From Streptomyces davaonensis JCM 4913 (GTDB lineage: Bacteria; Actinomycetota; Actinomycetes; Streptomycetales; Streptomycetaceae), in the NCBI RefSeq assembly GCF_000349325.1, contig NC_020504.1, positions 124,001 to 188,000 on the forward strand: 64,000 nucleotides of DNA. Direction: 5' to 3'. A program made the translations under genes and the position numbers. A model generated the notes under the pieces. It was not told the origin of the DNA. It ran no database searches and saw only the letters and a program-made list of their open reading frames with translations. Below, in pieces: positions 52,136-60,462 of the stretch (positions are counted from its first letter, which is position 1; each line of letters starts with the position of its first letter).

Positions 52136-53170
52136 TCACCGGCCCTTCAACAGCCTGGCCTGTTGACGCGCGGAACCGGCGAGGCTGTCACCCCTGCGCG
52201 GCAGTGTCCGCGCAGCGGCGGTCTGACGCTGGTTCCGTGTACTCGCCGCGGGGCTCGTGCCGGCACCGGGCGGCAAGAGCAGTGCTGCCTGAGGGACGGA
52301 AACTCCTCCGCCTCCGAGGCGGCCTGCGGCGATGTGGTCGTGGAGGGACCGGGGGTCGCCCGTGGCGAACGCCTGGACCACGGTGTTCCTGCGGCTGGCG
52401 GATGTCGGCTGCAACGGGGCCTGTCCGGCGGCGGCTGCCACAGACGTCTGACGGGGAGCACTTCCAGGGGACGGTGGCATGGGCTGATCCGCGAAGTACC
52501 CGTGTGTGAGAGGGGTGTCACCCACGCGTGTGGCCGCGACCGTCGCTATCCAGCCCTCACTCGGCCGGGTCGACGGAACCTGTCCCCCAGGGGCCGTGAC
52601 CGTCGTCGCCGAAGGCTGTGACGGCACCGACGGAGAGGAGACGGGCTGAGCTGTGCGGCGGTAATCCGCTTGGGCCTTGCCGTCCCTTTCGATGATGGTC
52701 GCCACCGCGCTTCGTACAGGGTCCTTGGCCGCGGCGGACGACGAGGAACCCCGTGGCGCCCCTTGGTTCGGCAGTGTCCCCGACGGTCCTTCGGCCCGCG
52801 CAGGGAGATTGGCGGCGTACTCTCGCAGCTTCTCCTGGTTGATCTGGAGGCTCTGGCCGGCCAGCCAACGCGCCCGGTCGTCTGAGGAGAGCGCCCGGTA
52901 CGTCGAGACCAGCCGGGCTGTGTCCGGCGGCGCGCCGACGCCCGCCGGTACGAGGACGCCCTCCTCGATCATTGTGATGACACTGTCGTAAGAACTGTGC
53001 TCGTCGAGCTGCCGGGCACTGGCCAGGAGAGCACCACCGGTCACCCTTGCCTGGTGGGTATCAGGGGTCCCGTCAGACCGCCGTGGAGCGTCCATCAGGA
53101 GGATCTGAAGGGACGCGACGAAGGCTTCTCCTGGCAGCCAGTCGCTCGTGCTATTCGGCTCGTTGGGCAT
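52136..53170 (-). CDS. Uncharacterised protein of the conjugation-type locus (344 aa)
   Basis: I do not recognise a family. The first ~110 residues are ordered (NSTSDWLPGEAFVASLQILL, ARQLDEHSSYDSVITMIEEG, YRALSSDDRARWLAGQSLQI). The remaining two thirds are rich in Pro, Ser, Ala and Thr with scattered Arg and are probably disordered. No signal peptide or helix is seen. It shares strand and neighbourhood with the cell-wall hydrolase genes upstream and may be a regulatory or substrate protein of the same system. ATG 53170 follows GAGAGGAT. Confidence 0.6.
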   Translation of the reverse strand: MPNEPNSTSDWLPGEAFVASLQILLMDAPRRSDGTPDTHQARVTGGALLASARQLDEHSSYDSVITMIEEGVLVPAGVGAPPDTARLVSTYRALSSDDRARWLAGQSLQINQEKLREYAANLPARAEGPSGTLPNQGAPRGSSSSAAAKDPVRSAVATIIERDGKAQADYRRTAQPVSSPSVPSQPSATTVTAPGGQVPSTRPSEGWIATVAATRVGDTPLTHGYFADQPMPPSPGSAPRQTSVAAAAGQAPLQPTSASRRNTVVQAFATGDPRSLHDHIAAGRLGGGGVSVPQAALLLPPGAGTSPAASTRNQRQTAAARTLPRRGDSLAGSARQQARLLKGR

Positions 53171-53339
53171 CTCGGCATCCTCTCGTGGTCGGCACGCACG
53201 CCTCTCGGTCGCGGGGCCGGGGGGCGGCGTTCGCCGCACGAGGGCGACGAACAGCGCATCCTGACCGCGCCCCTCTCGGCGCACGTCTCGGCACAACGCA
53301 GGACGGCGTCGACCGGTTCACCCCCGGGGTGCAACAGGG

Positions 53340-54203
53340 TCAGGTGTCTCTGAGGCCGGGGCCGTCGGGCATGGTGCGTGGTGGTGGGCCGATTCCCTCC
53401 ATGGAGGCGAACCAGGTCCGCACGCCTACGACATAGCTCTGCGCCTCCTCGGTGGCGGGAACGCCGTGTGCCTCGCGTACGGCGTCCATGCCCACGTCGT
53501 AGGCCGCGAGGGTCAGGTCGAGGACGCTTCCGGTGGCCTCTCCCGCGTCGATCAGGCTCTGCGCCCCTTCGGCGAGTTCGCACAGGTAGGCCCCCTGTGC
53601 CCCGATGGACTGCTTGGCGTCGAGGGGATCTCCGTCCTGGTGGAGGCGCTCGAAGACGTCGGCCGGTACCTGGGAGATGCCTCGGGCACCGTTGGGTCCC
53701 ACGAAGTCGGTGTCGAAGCCCGTCTCGTACTGGATCTGCGCGGCGACGGTGACGGGACCGATCACGTCGCAGACCGATCCGGCGTCCACGATCGCATCGT
53801 AGAGATCTGCCGGAACGGTGCAGGGCTGCGAGGGGCTGCTGGAGCTGGACGGTGTGATCTCCAGTGTGCCGAGGCCGTCGCCGAGCGCGATCTGCTGTGC
53901 CCGTGCGGCGAGTTCGTCCGCAGGTGTGTCCTGTGCGGCTTCGAGGTCCTCGCAGATGCGCTCCACCGGTGACAGATCGTCGCCGATCCCACCGAAGTCG
54001 GCGGGCAGCAGCCCCTTGAAGAACATGATCAGAATCACCAGCGGCATGAGGACGACACCGAGGCCGCCCACGATGAAAATCAACGCGACGGCGAGGACGC
54101 CTCCGACCGGAATCGCCAGACAGCCGCAGCCTCCGGCGGCGACCGCCGCCTGGACGGCCACGTTCGAGCTCTCGCTCTCCTGCCCGCCACCTGACGCCGT
54201 CAC
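53340..54203 (-). CDS. Membrane-anchored lytic-transglycosylase-like (SLT) protein
   Basis: A 287-residue protein. Residues ~25-65 form a hydrophobic stretch (LAVALIFIVGGLGVVLMPLV, ILIMFFKGLL) that anchors it. The outer part has an SLT-type fold: VTVAAQIQYETGFDTDFVGP with the catalytic Glu, GARGISQVPADVFERLH, and VLDLTLAAYDVGMDAVREAH. Such enzymes cut glycan strands so that a secretion or DNA-transfer channel can pass the wall. It lies 126 bases downstream of an NlpC/P60 peptidase gene on the same strand. Confidence 0.85.
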   Translation of the reverse strand: MTASGGGQESESSNVAVQAAVAAGGCGCLAIPVGGVLAVALIFIVGGLGVVLMPLVILIMFFKGLLPADFGGIGDDLSPVERICEDLEAAQDTPADELAARAQQIALGDGLGTLEITPSSSSSPSQPCTVPADLYDAIVDAGSVCDVIGPVTVAAQIQYETGFDTDFVGPNGARGISQVPADVFERLHQDGDPLDAKQSIGAQGAYLCELAEGAQSLIDAGEATGSVLDLTLAAYDVGMDAVREAHGVPATEEAQSYVVGVRTWFASMEGIGPPPRTMPDGPGLRDT

Positions 54204-54329
54204 GGTGTGCTCCCCTCCCCCGCCTCCAGGGCGGAACGCCGTCCGGCGCCACGGTGCTGCTGGTGCTGGTGCTGGTCATGTGCTGCCGCCGCCGTCGAAG
54301 CAGCGCTGCAGATCGTCACGATGTACGGG

Positions 54330-55388
54330 TCACTTCTTCGCCGCCTGCGCCTGCGGATCGGGGCGCACGACGCCCAGGATCTGCATCGACGCGGCGGGCG
54401 CCACGGTGATCGTCCGCCCGGGCCGTGGCGCGTGGATGATGCGTCCCGCGCCGACGTAGAGGGCGACATGGCTGGCGTCGTCGAAGTAGATGATCAGGTC
54501 ACCGGGCCGCACGTCCTTGATGTCGACGCGCTTGAGCTGTTTCCACTGTTCCTGCGAGGTGCGGGGAATGGTCACGCCGGCCGCGAGCCAAGCCTGGGAG
54601 GTCAGGCCGGAGCAGTCGAAGGAGTCCGGTCCCTCGGCACCCCACACATACGGTTCGCCGAGCTGATCCGTGGCATAGGCGACGGCCTTCTTGCCGCCCG
54701 CACTCGCCATCGTGCCCACCCCGTCGAGGACACCTGTCTTCAGCCACGCGGCCTGTGCCTTCGCGGCGTCCTGCTTCTCCAGGGCGGCCAGGCGCTTCAG
54801 TTCGTCGGCCTCTAGCCGGGCTTCGAGTTTCCGGGCCGCGGCGATCTGCTTGGTGACCTTGTCCCGAGCCGTGTCGCGGGTCAGCTGGATCTCCCGGAGA
54901 CTGTCGAGCTCCTCCGCCGCCTGCTCAGTCTTCGTCTTCAACCGGCTCTCGGCCTCGACCAGCGCCACCAGCTGCCGGTCGGTGCCGAGCTGGGCCTGCC
55001 GGGCCAGACCTGCGGCGTCGAGGGCGTGCTCGGGATCAGGGCTGAAGAAGAACTGCACTTCGGCGGGCATGCCACCGCCGCGGTACTGGGCGCGTGCGGC
55101 CGCCCCGACCAGGGCACGCAGCCGCACGAGCCTGGCATCGGCCCGTGCCACCTGGGCGCCGAGCACGTCCAGCTTCTTCTCCTGGGCCGCAACGTCCTCA
55201 CCCGCCGCGTTGTACTCCTCGGTGGCGACTTCGGCGTCGTGGTAGAGCGACTCCAGCTTGGCACGGACCTCCGCGAGGGTCTGCGGCCTGTCGGGGCGGG
55301 GCACCGCCTGGGCAAAAGGCTGCGTCGTACCTGCCACAAGGCAGAGCAGACCGCCCAGCACCACGGTCCGTGGCCTGTGCCTCGTCAT
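54330..55388 (-). CDS. Secreted NlpC/P60 (C40) peptidase
   Basis: A 352-residue exported hydrolase. The signal peptide is MTRHRPRTVVLGGLLCLVAG followed by TTQPFAQA. A long coiled coil spans about 30-220 (AEVRAKLESLYHDAEVATEE and later repeats). The catalytic domain shows Cys in GPDSFDCSGLTSQAW, then DVRPGDLIIYFDDASHVALY with the His. It cleaves peptidoglycan stem peptides. The domain layout matches RipA/Streptomyces C40 peptidases. ATG 55388 follows AGGAG; the frame upstream is arginine-rich and unlikely. Confidence 0.9.
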   Translation of the reverse strand: MTRHRPRTVVLGGLLCLVAGTTQPFAQAVPRPDRPQTLAEVRAKLESLYHDAEVATEEYNAAGEDVAAQEKKLDVLGAQVARADARLVRLRALVGAAARAQYRGGGMPAEVQFFFSPDPEHALDAAGLARQAQLGTDRQLVALVEAESRLKTKTEQAAEELDSLREIQLTRDTARDKVTKQIAAARKLEARLEADELKRLAALEKQDAAKAQAAWLKTGVLDGVGTMASAGGKKAVAYATDQLGEPYVWGAEGPDSFDCSGLTSQAWLAAGVTIPRTSQEQWKQLKRVDIKDVRPGDLIIYFDDASHVALYVGAGRIIHAPRPGRTITVAPAASMQILGVVRPDPQAQAAKK

Positions 55389-55550
55389 CGGTTTGTGTCT
55401 CCTACGGGGAAGGGCTCCTGGGCCGGTGCGCACAGCACGCTCTGCGCCGCGGGCTTCACAACACCGCACACAACGACCAGGCCTACGGCCGGGTTCACCC
55501 GGGGACGGATCCGCCGGAAAGGGCCTCGCCGTGAACCGCCGAGGGCCATC

Positions 55551-55584
55551 CCCCGTTGTGTCCGCGACGGCGGACACAACGGGG
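55551..55584. promoter_or_regulatory. 15-bp perfect inverted repeat upstream of the NlpC/P60 gene
   Basis: CCCCGTTGTGTCCGC (55551-55565) and its exact complement (55570-55584) flank a GACG loop. It lies between divergent genes, 160 bases upstream of the peptidase start and 200 before the DUF418 start. It could be an operator for both or a folded RNA leader. Confidence 0.6.
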
Positions 55585-55787
55585 CACGCCAGTGTTATCG
55601 GCATCGCGGAAAGGGGCGTCGCCCTTTATGCCGGACGACTGGACGGTGAGCGTGTGGTGCGCGGCAGCGGGGGCCGTGTGCCTGGCCCTGGGCGTACGAG
55701 AGGCGGCACGACAGCTGCTGGCCCGGGCCATGGCCTGGTCGCGGCGGCGACGATCGCCTTCGGGACGGCCGCGCTTCGGAGCGGGCG

Positions 55788-56890
55788 ATGATCGGCGAGC
55801 AGGCGGTGACCGAGGAACGAGCAGGGGCCGGCCGGCAGCCGCGCTCGACTGCGCGTGTCGAGGAAGCCGATGTGCTGCGCGGTTCCGCCCTGTCGGGAGT
55901 GCTGTGCTTCAACGCGCTGCTGATGGCGGGTCCTTACACCGTGTACGGCGACGGCCCGGCCGCGGGGACGCCCGACCACGTGGCGGCCTGGCTGGTGAGC
56001 GCCTTTGTGGCAGGGAAGTTCTATCCGCTGTTCGCATTCCTGTTCGGCTACGCCTTCGTCCAGCATATGCGTGCCTGCCGCGCGGAGGGCGTGGCGTGCG
56101 GACCGCGCCACCTACGGCGTACGGCCACGCTGTTCACCCTGGGCCTGCTCCACGCCGTGCTGCTGTACCCCGGCGACATCCTCACCACGTACGCGGCACT
56201 CGCGCTGCCGTTGCACGCCGACACGGTCGCGGCCTACCGGGAGGACGCGCTGTCGGTGATCGGAGCGCACCTGCACGCGCTGCCCACGGCCCTCGGCACG
56301 GATCTCCTCTACGCCCCGCAGGTGTTCGCCGCGTTCCTCACGGGCCTGGCGGCGGCCAGACTGCGGCTGCTCGAGCGCTACGGCCGCGACCGGCGCCGGC
56401 TGCGCGCGATGGTACGGCGCTGTCTGCCCCTCGGTGTCGCGGGCGGGGTCACGACCGCTGTCTACTCGAATGGGCCGCTGGACGAACGGTGGTTCTACGT
56501 CGGTCATGCGATGGGTGTGGTGACGGGGCCGGTGCTGACGGCCGCGTATGCCTGCGGGCTGTTGTTGTGGCTGTCGCGCCCGGGCGGCGGCGCCGGGCTG
56601 CCGGTGTGCTCACCGCGACGGGGCGGCTGTCGCTGACCCACTATCTGACCCAGTCGCTCGTGCTGTGCGCGGTGTTCACCGGCGTCGGCCTGGGATGGTA
56701 CGACCGGGTGGGCGCGGCGGAGGTGGTGGCGGGGTGCGCGGTGCTGTACGCGGCGCAGGTGGCCCTGAGTGCGCCGCTGGTCCAGCGTTGTGGCCGGGGT
56801 CCGGCCGAGGCCGTCGTGCGGCGTGCCACCCGGAGGGGTAGTGCGGCCCGGTACCGGTCGGACGCGGTGGGCGGCTGCCGGTCACACTGA
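55788..56890 (+). pseudogene. DUF418-family membrane protein, frameshifted
   Basis: A multi-helix membrane protein of the DUF418/YeiB type. FVAGKFYPLFAFLFGYAFVQ, TLFTLGLLHAVLLYPGDILT and WFYVGHAMGVVTGPVLTAAY are typical. After LLLWLSRPGGG the frame breaks at about 56585 and ends at 56636; the neighbouring frame carries the expected rest (TATGRLSLTHYLTQSLVLCA, VFTGVGLGWYDRVGAAEVVA) to 56890. One indel in a G/C run explains it, so it may be a recent mutation or a sequencing error. ATG 55788 follows GGAG. DUF418 protein function is not established. Confidence 0.75.
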
Positions 56891-56892
56891 AG

Positions 56893-56924
56893 AGCCGTGG
56901 GGTGCCCGGCGGCACCCCACGGCT
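56893..56924. terminator. 14-bp perfect bidirectional terminator hairpin
   Basis: AGCCGTGGGGTGCC (56893-56906) pairs exactly with 56911-56924 across CGGC. It lies between two convergent genes, 2 bases after one stop and 10 bases before the other, and so can serve both. Confidence 0.85.
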
Positions 56925-56934
56925 GTCGGCCGCC

Positions 56935-57393
56935 TCAGCGGAAGTCCGAGACAGGGAAGGGCTTTTCGCGGTGGTTGCCCGGCTTGCAGCCGGCGAACGT
57001 GCCCGACGGGTCCCGGAGTTGGGCCATCGTGTGCGCCAGGTAGTCGCGGTGCCAGATCGCGGGGCCGGTCAGCCCGGCGGCCGGGTCCGACAGGTCGCAC
57101 CAGGCCATCCACAGGGCGTAGAGCAGCGCGACCGCGTCCTTGTGCCGCCACCATTCGGGACACCAGGGAGCCTGCGAGGTGACCTCCCTTCCGTACACGG
57201 GCAGGAGAAAATGACCGACCCATACCGCCAGTTGGCTCAGGGCCTGGTCGTACTCCACACCGTCCAGATAGAGGATGAAGCGGACGCCGTCTGCGGCGGA
57301 TCCCTGGTCCACGTGCGCTGCCGGCACCTCGCCGGGTTCCTGGTCCTGAGCCGTGTCGGCGGACTCGGCATCGAGGACTGCCTCACTCATCAT
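56935..57393 (-). CDS. DUF4913-type protein
   Basis: A 152-residue protein with the DUF4913 pattern: WVGHFLLPVYGREVTSQAPW, CPEWWRHKDAVALLYALWMA, WHRDYLAHTMAQLRDPSGTF and AGCKPG at the end. These proteins are small, aromatic-rich and found in actinomycete plasmids and integrating elements, usually near transfer genes; their role is unknown. The N-terminal 40 residues are acidic and probably disordered. It ends beside a shared terminator and lies 48 bases after the next upstream gene. Confidence 0.8.
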   Translation of the reverse strand: MMSEAVLDAESADTAQDQEPGEVPAAHVDQGSAADGVRFILYLDGVEYDQALSQLAVWVGHFLLPVYGREVTSQAPWCPEWWRHKDAVALLYALWMAWCDLSDPAAGLTGPAIWHRDYLAHTMAQLRDPSGTFAGCKPGNHREKPFPVSDFR

Positions 57394-57441
57394 CAGCCTT
57401 CCGCTCTGGGCCACCATGGACGCGAAGCGCGGCTGCGGGTG

Positions 57442-58545
57442 TCATCGACGCGGCTTCTGGCCCGAGGCGCTGGCATCAGGACGGGGAATAAAGATCTCTT
57501 GCTCTTTGTGCGGCTGCCTTTGACGGAGGGTCGCCTGGCCCACCTCTGCCGCGCCAGCAACGGTGAAGGTGTCCGGCTGCTGCTGATTCTGGCTCAGCGA
57601 CGCCACGGAGCCCTGTTCGGGCGAGGCGTTCTCGTACTGCACGTTGGGCAGCACGGCCCGGAAGGTGGGAATGGCCGTGTTGATGGCCGCATCATGGACC
57701 CCGGCGAGGAGCGTACCGAGGCCGGCCGCGACCGTCGCACTGGTCTTGATGGCTGCGACGGTCGTTGCCGGCAGTGTATTGGCATGGCTCTCGGCGGTCG
57801 CGTTCGCTGCGGCCGCCAGAATGCCGAGCCCTCCGCCGAGCGCCATGAGTCCCGAATGGACGTAGAGCTGCCCGTTTGTGGCAGAAATCAGTTTGTTCTG
57901 CTCGGGCGTGTCGCCGGACCTCCCGTCGCGCAGCGTCACGAGGTGTTTCACAGCACCGGCGATGGTGACTGCACCGCCAACAGCGGGGATCGCGGCGGCG
58001 GCGGTGCTGAGCGCCGGCCGTGGCGTGTAGGCCGCCGCACCGGAAAGGCCCGTCCCGGCGACGTTCGCCACATGAGTGACGGTGGTCAGGATCTCGGCAC
58101 TGTGGCCCGCGACCCACTGGCCGGCATCGGACCACGTCCAGGTGCGGGCGGTGGCGGTGGTGGTCAGGTCGGGAAGGCCGCCACCTTGATCGTTGAGATG
58201 GAGGTCGGCGAGGTTATCGTCCACAGAATCCGATGTATTGACGGGCTGGGGTGACTGGTCGAGCGCCACCGCGCTGTACTTGCCCTCCGGAGAGCGGAAC
58301 ATGGTCGCGCTCTCAACGGGCGGGTCCTGCGGGTGCTGCGCTTGGTTTGCCGAGTCCGTCTCGACTTCATTCGGAGTAAAGGTTATTTCGTCGCCGTTCA
58401 CGCTGGCCTGCATGACGACCGATCCGGCACTGCCCGTACTGCGTTGACTCGCTGGCGAGTCCGGTCGCGTGCGATTGAGGCGTCCGCTGCCCGCGTCGTT
58501 GAGGCTCACCACGGCCTCGGTCTCGGGAGAAGGCGGTGTTGACAT
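57442..58545 (-). CDS. Uncharacterised protein with central Ala/Gly-rich hydrophobic helices (367 aa)
   Basis: I cannot name a family. Residues 1-150 are polar and low complexity (STPPSPETEAVVSLNDAGSG onward). The middle, about 150-285, holds several Ala/Gly-rich helices (LSTAAAAIPAVGGAVTIAGA, GLMALGGGLGILAAAANATA, IKTSATVAAGLGTLLAGVHD) like glycine-zipper or pore-forming segments. The tail is Gln-rich. ATG 58545 follows AAGGGG. The layout resembles effector or pore proteins found beside transfer machinery, which is only a suggestion. Confidence 0.65.
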   Translation of the reverse strand: MSTPPSPETEAVVSLNDAGSGRLNRTRPDSPASQRSTGSAGSVVMQASVNGDEITFTPNEVETDSANQAQHPQDPPVESATMFRSPEGKYSAVALDQSPQPVNTSDSVDDNLADLHLNDQGGGLPDLTTTATARTWTWSDAGQWVAGHSAEILTTVTHVANVAGTGLSGAAAYTPRPALSTAAAAIPAVGGAVTIAGAVKHLVTLRDGRSGDTPEQNKLISATNGQLYVHSGLMALGGGLGILAAAANATAESHANTLPATTVAAIKTSATVAAGLGTLLAGVHDAAINTAIPTFRAVLPNVQYENASPEQGSVASLSQNQQQPDTFTVAGAAEVGQATLRQRQPHKEQEIFIPRPDASASGQKPRR

Positions 58546-58567
58546 ATAAGAGTTCCCCTTCGAGTTG

Positions 58568-58588
58568 TCCGGCACTGGTAGTGCCGGA
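58568..58588. promoter_or_regulatory. Palindrome TCCGGCAC-N5-GTGCCGGA plus GTCACGGG direct repeats
   Basis: An 8-bp perfect palindrome lies 23 bases upstream of the 367-residue gene. Two copies of GTCACGGG follow within about 45 bases. The position fits an operator for that gene; a weak terminator of the upstream coupling ATPase is the alternative. Confidence 0.5.
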
Positions 58589-58674
58589 TGTGTCACGGGA
58601 CAACGGCTGCTGTCACGGGCGGGTTCAGAGGTCCGGTGACAAGACGGTGGGCATCGTCGGGTCGCCCCGACAGG

Positions 58675-60462
58675 TCACTCCTTGTCAGCGCTCATCGCCT
58701 CGACGACCGGAGTGCCGCCGCCCAGTTTGGCCACCGCCCGCTGGGTGATGGCCGCCTCCTCCGCCTTCGCCGCCGCCGATATGACCCCGACGTCGGCTTC
58801 CTTGAACCACGGGCGGAGTCTGATCAGGGCCGGGCGGACGCCGGTGGCCAGGAGGAGGGCTGTGCCCTTGGGGAGGGCGCGGATCTTGTCCGGGGGCAGG
58901 ACGGCTTCCTGGCGGTAGGAATAGGAGCGTGACGTGCCGTCGCGGCTGCGGGAGATGCTCGGGGTGCGGACGTCGTGCTGGCCGACGAGGGTGGAGATCT
59001 TCTGCACGAAGTCGGCGTCGTCGAGACCGGCGCCGAGGAGTTTGACGGTGGCCGCGCTCCACAGGGCGTCCATGCCCGCCTCGCCCCACACGCGGGCGCC
59101 CTGGCGGTAACTCTGCAGCAGGGTCACGACGTTGATGCCGCGGGAGCCGAAGTGTGAGTACAGGTCGGGGAGATCGGAGATGCGGCACACGTTGGCGGCC
59201 TCGTCGAGGACCGCGGTCAGCGGCGGGTCCAGGCGGCCGCCCATGCGTTCGGCGGCGACGACTCCGGCGCGCAGGGTGGCGTCGGCGAGGCCCGCGATGA
59301 CGCCCGCGGCGGAGCCGCCGCCGTCCTTGGACAGCAGGTAGAGGGTGTCGCGTCCGGCGACGTGCCGGTCGGGGCGGAACTCGGGCAGGTCGGGGTCGGG
59401 TGCGACCCAGGCGAGGATCTCGGGGTCGAGGAGGCAGGAGACGGTCTGGCGGGCGGTCTCGTAGATGCCGTCGCGGGTCTCCACCGCGCCGCGGACCGTG
59501 CCCTGCAACTGCTCGGCCATGGCGTCCAGTCCGGTGTCGCGCAGCAGGTCGATGGGGGTGCGGTCGGCCGGGTCGGCGAGCCAGGCCAAGAGGTCCTGGA
59601 CGGCGGCGCCGCCGCGCGCGGCGGCCAGGAACAGGGCGGTGAGGGTGTTCTGGGCGGCGGAGATCCAGAAGTCCTTCTTGGAGGCGTCGTCGTTGACGGA
59701 TGCCACGAAGTGGCCGGCGAGCCGGCGGGCGCCTTCGATGGTGTGGCACTCCCCCAGCATGTTCCACCACATGCCGCGCGGGGTGTGGGCGATGCCCTGG
59801 GGGTCGAAGGTCCACACGGTGCCGGCGTTCTCGCGCTGGGCGCGGGTGACGGCGTAGACGTCGGACTTGTTGGAGGTCAGGACGACGGCGCCCTGGGCGC
59901 GCAGGACGCGCGGGATGGCGATGCCGGTGGACTTTCCGGCGCGAGGTGCCATGAGGTCGAGTTCGACGTCCTCGAAGCTGCTGCGCAGTTCGGGTCCGTT
60001 CGGCATGAGGTCGCCGAGCAGGTTGCCGGTCTCGTCGGCGTCGAGGCGGTCGCGGCCCTTGAGGGTGGGGCGCAGGGAGCGGGCCCGGTCGGTGATGCCG
60101 TCGGGGCACATGCCGGCGAGTTCGCGGCGGCCCGCCAGCCCGGGCGTGGTGTCGCGGCGGCGCAGGGCCGCGGTGACGACGGCTACGAGTGCGGTCAGGA
60201 GCAGCAGGGGCGCGGTCATGCCGGTGTAGACGGCCCAGGCGGGGGTGGACGGCCAGTACGCGGCCGGGTCCGAGATGGTCAGCCCCATCAGGGTGGACAG
60301 GGCGTAGGGAGGGTGGGTGAAGCCGTGGCCGGTGAGCAGGGAGGCGAGTGATCCGCCGAGCATGGCCAGGCTGAACAGGGTCAGGGCTGCGACGATGACG
60401 CCGGCCACGGCCCAGGTCAGTTCGTCGTGCGGGCCGCGTGCGCCGCCGCGGCCGGCGCTCAC
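58675..60462 (-). CDS. TraG/VirD4-like type IV coupling ATPase
   Basis: A 595-residue membrane ATPase. Two N-terminal transmembrane segments are seen (LTWAVAGVIVAALTLFSLAM, MTAPLLLLTALVAVVTAAL). Walker A lies in LMAPRAGKSTGIAIPRVLRA (about 170) and Walker B in LTAVLDEAANVCRISDLPDL (about 412). GSRGINVVTLLQSYRQGARV is the TraG/TraD signature. It would bring DNA or protein substrates to the secretion channel. GTG 60462 overlaps the stop of the upstream ATPase (GTGA), so the genes are coupled. Reading continues further upstream but only as antisense-like nonsense. Confidence 0.9.
   Translation of the reverse strand: MSAGRGGARGPHDELTWAVAGVIVAALTLFSLAMLGGSLASLLTGHGFTHPPYALSTLMGLTISDPAAYWPSTPAWAVYTGMTAPLLLLTALVAVVTAALRRRDTTPGLAGRRELAGMCPDGITDRARSLRPTLKGRDRLDADETGNLLGDLMPNGPELRSSFEDVELDLMAPRAGKSTGIAIPRVLRAQGAVVLTSNKSDVYAVTRAQRENAGTVWTFDPQGIAHTPRGMWWNMLGECHTIEGARRLAGHFVASVNDDASKKDFWISAAQNTLTALFLAAARGGAAVQDLLAWLADPADRTPIDLLRDTGLDAMAEQLQGTVRGAVETRDGIYETARQTVSCLLDPEILAWVAPDPDLPEFRPDRHVAGRDTLYLLSKDGGGSAAGVIAGLADATLRAGVVAAERMGGRLDPPLTAVLDEAANVCRISDLPDLYSHFGSRGINVVTLLQSYRQGARVWGEAGMDALWSAATVKLLGAGLDDADFVQKISTLVGQHDVRTPSISRSRDGTSRSYSYRQEAVLPPDKIRALPKGTALLLATGVRPALIRLRPWFKEADVGVISAAAKAEEAAITQRAVAKLGGGTPVVEAMSADKE

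Noticed and set aside
54260..54290. Short CTGGTG tandem repeat upstream of the SLT gene
   Set aside because: Only a few copies; consistent with chance in GC-rich DNA and no structure is implied.
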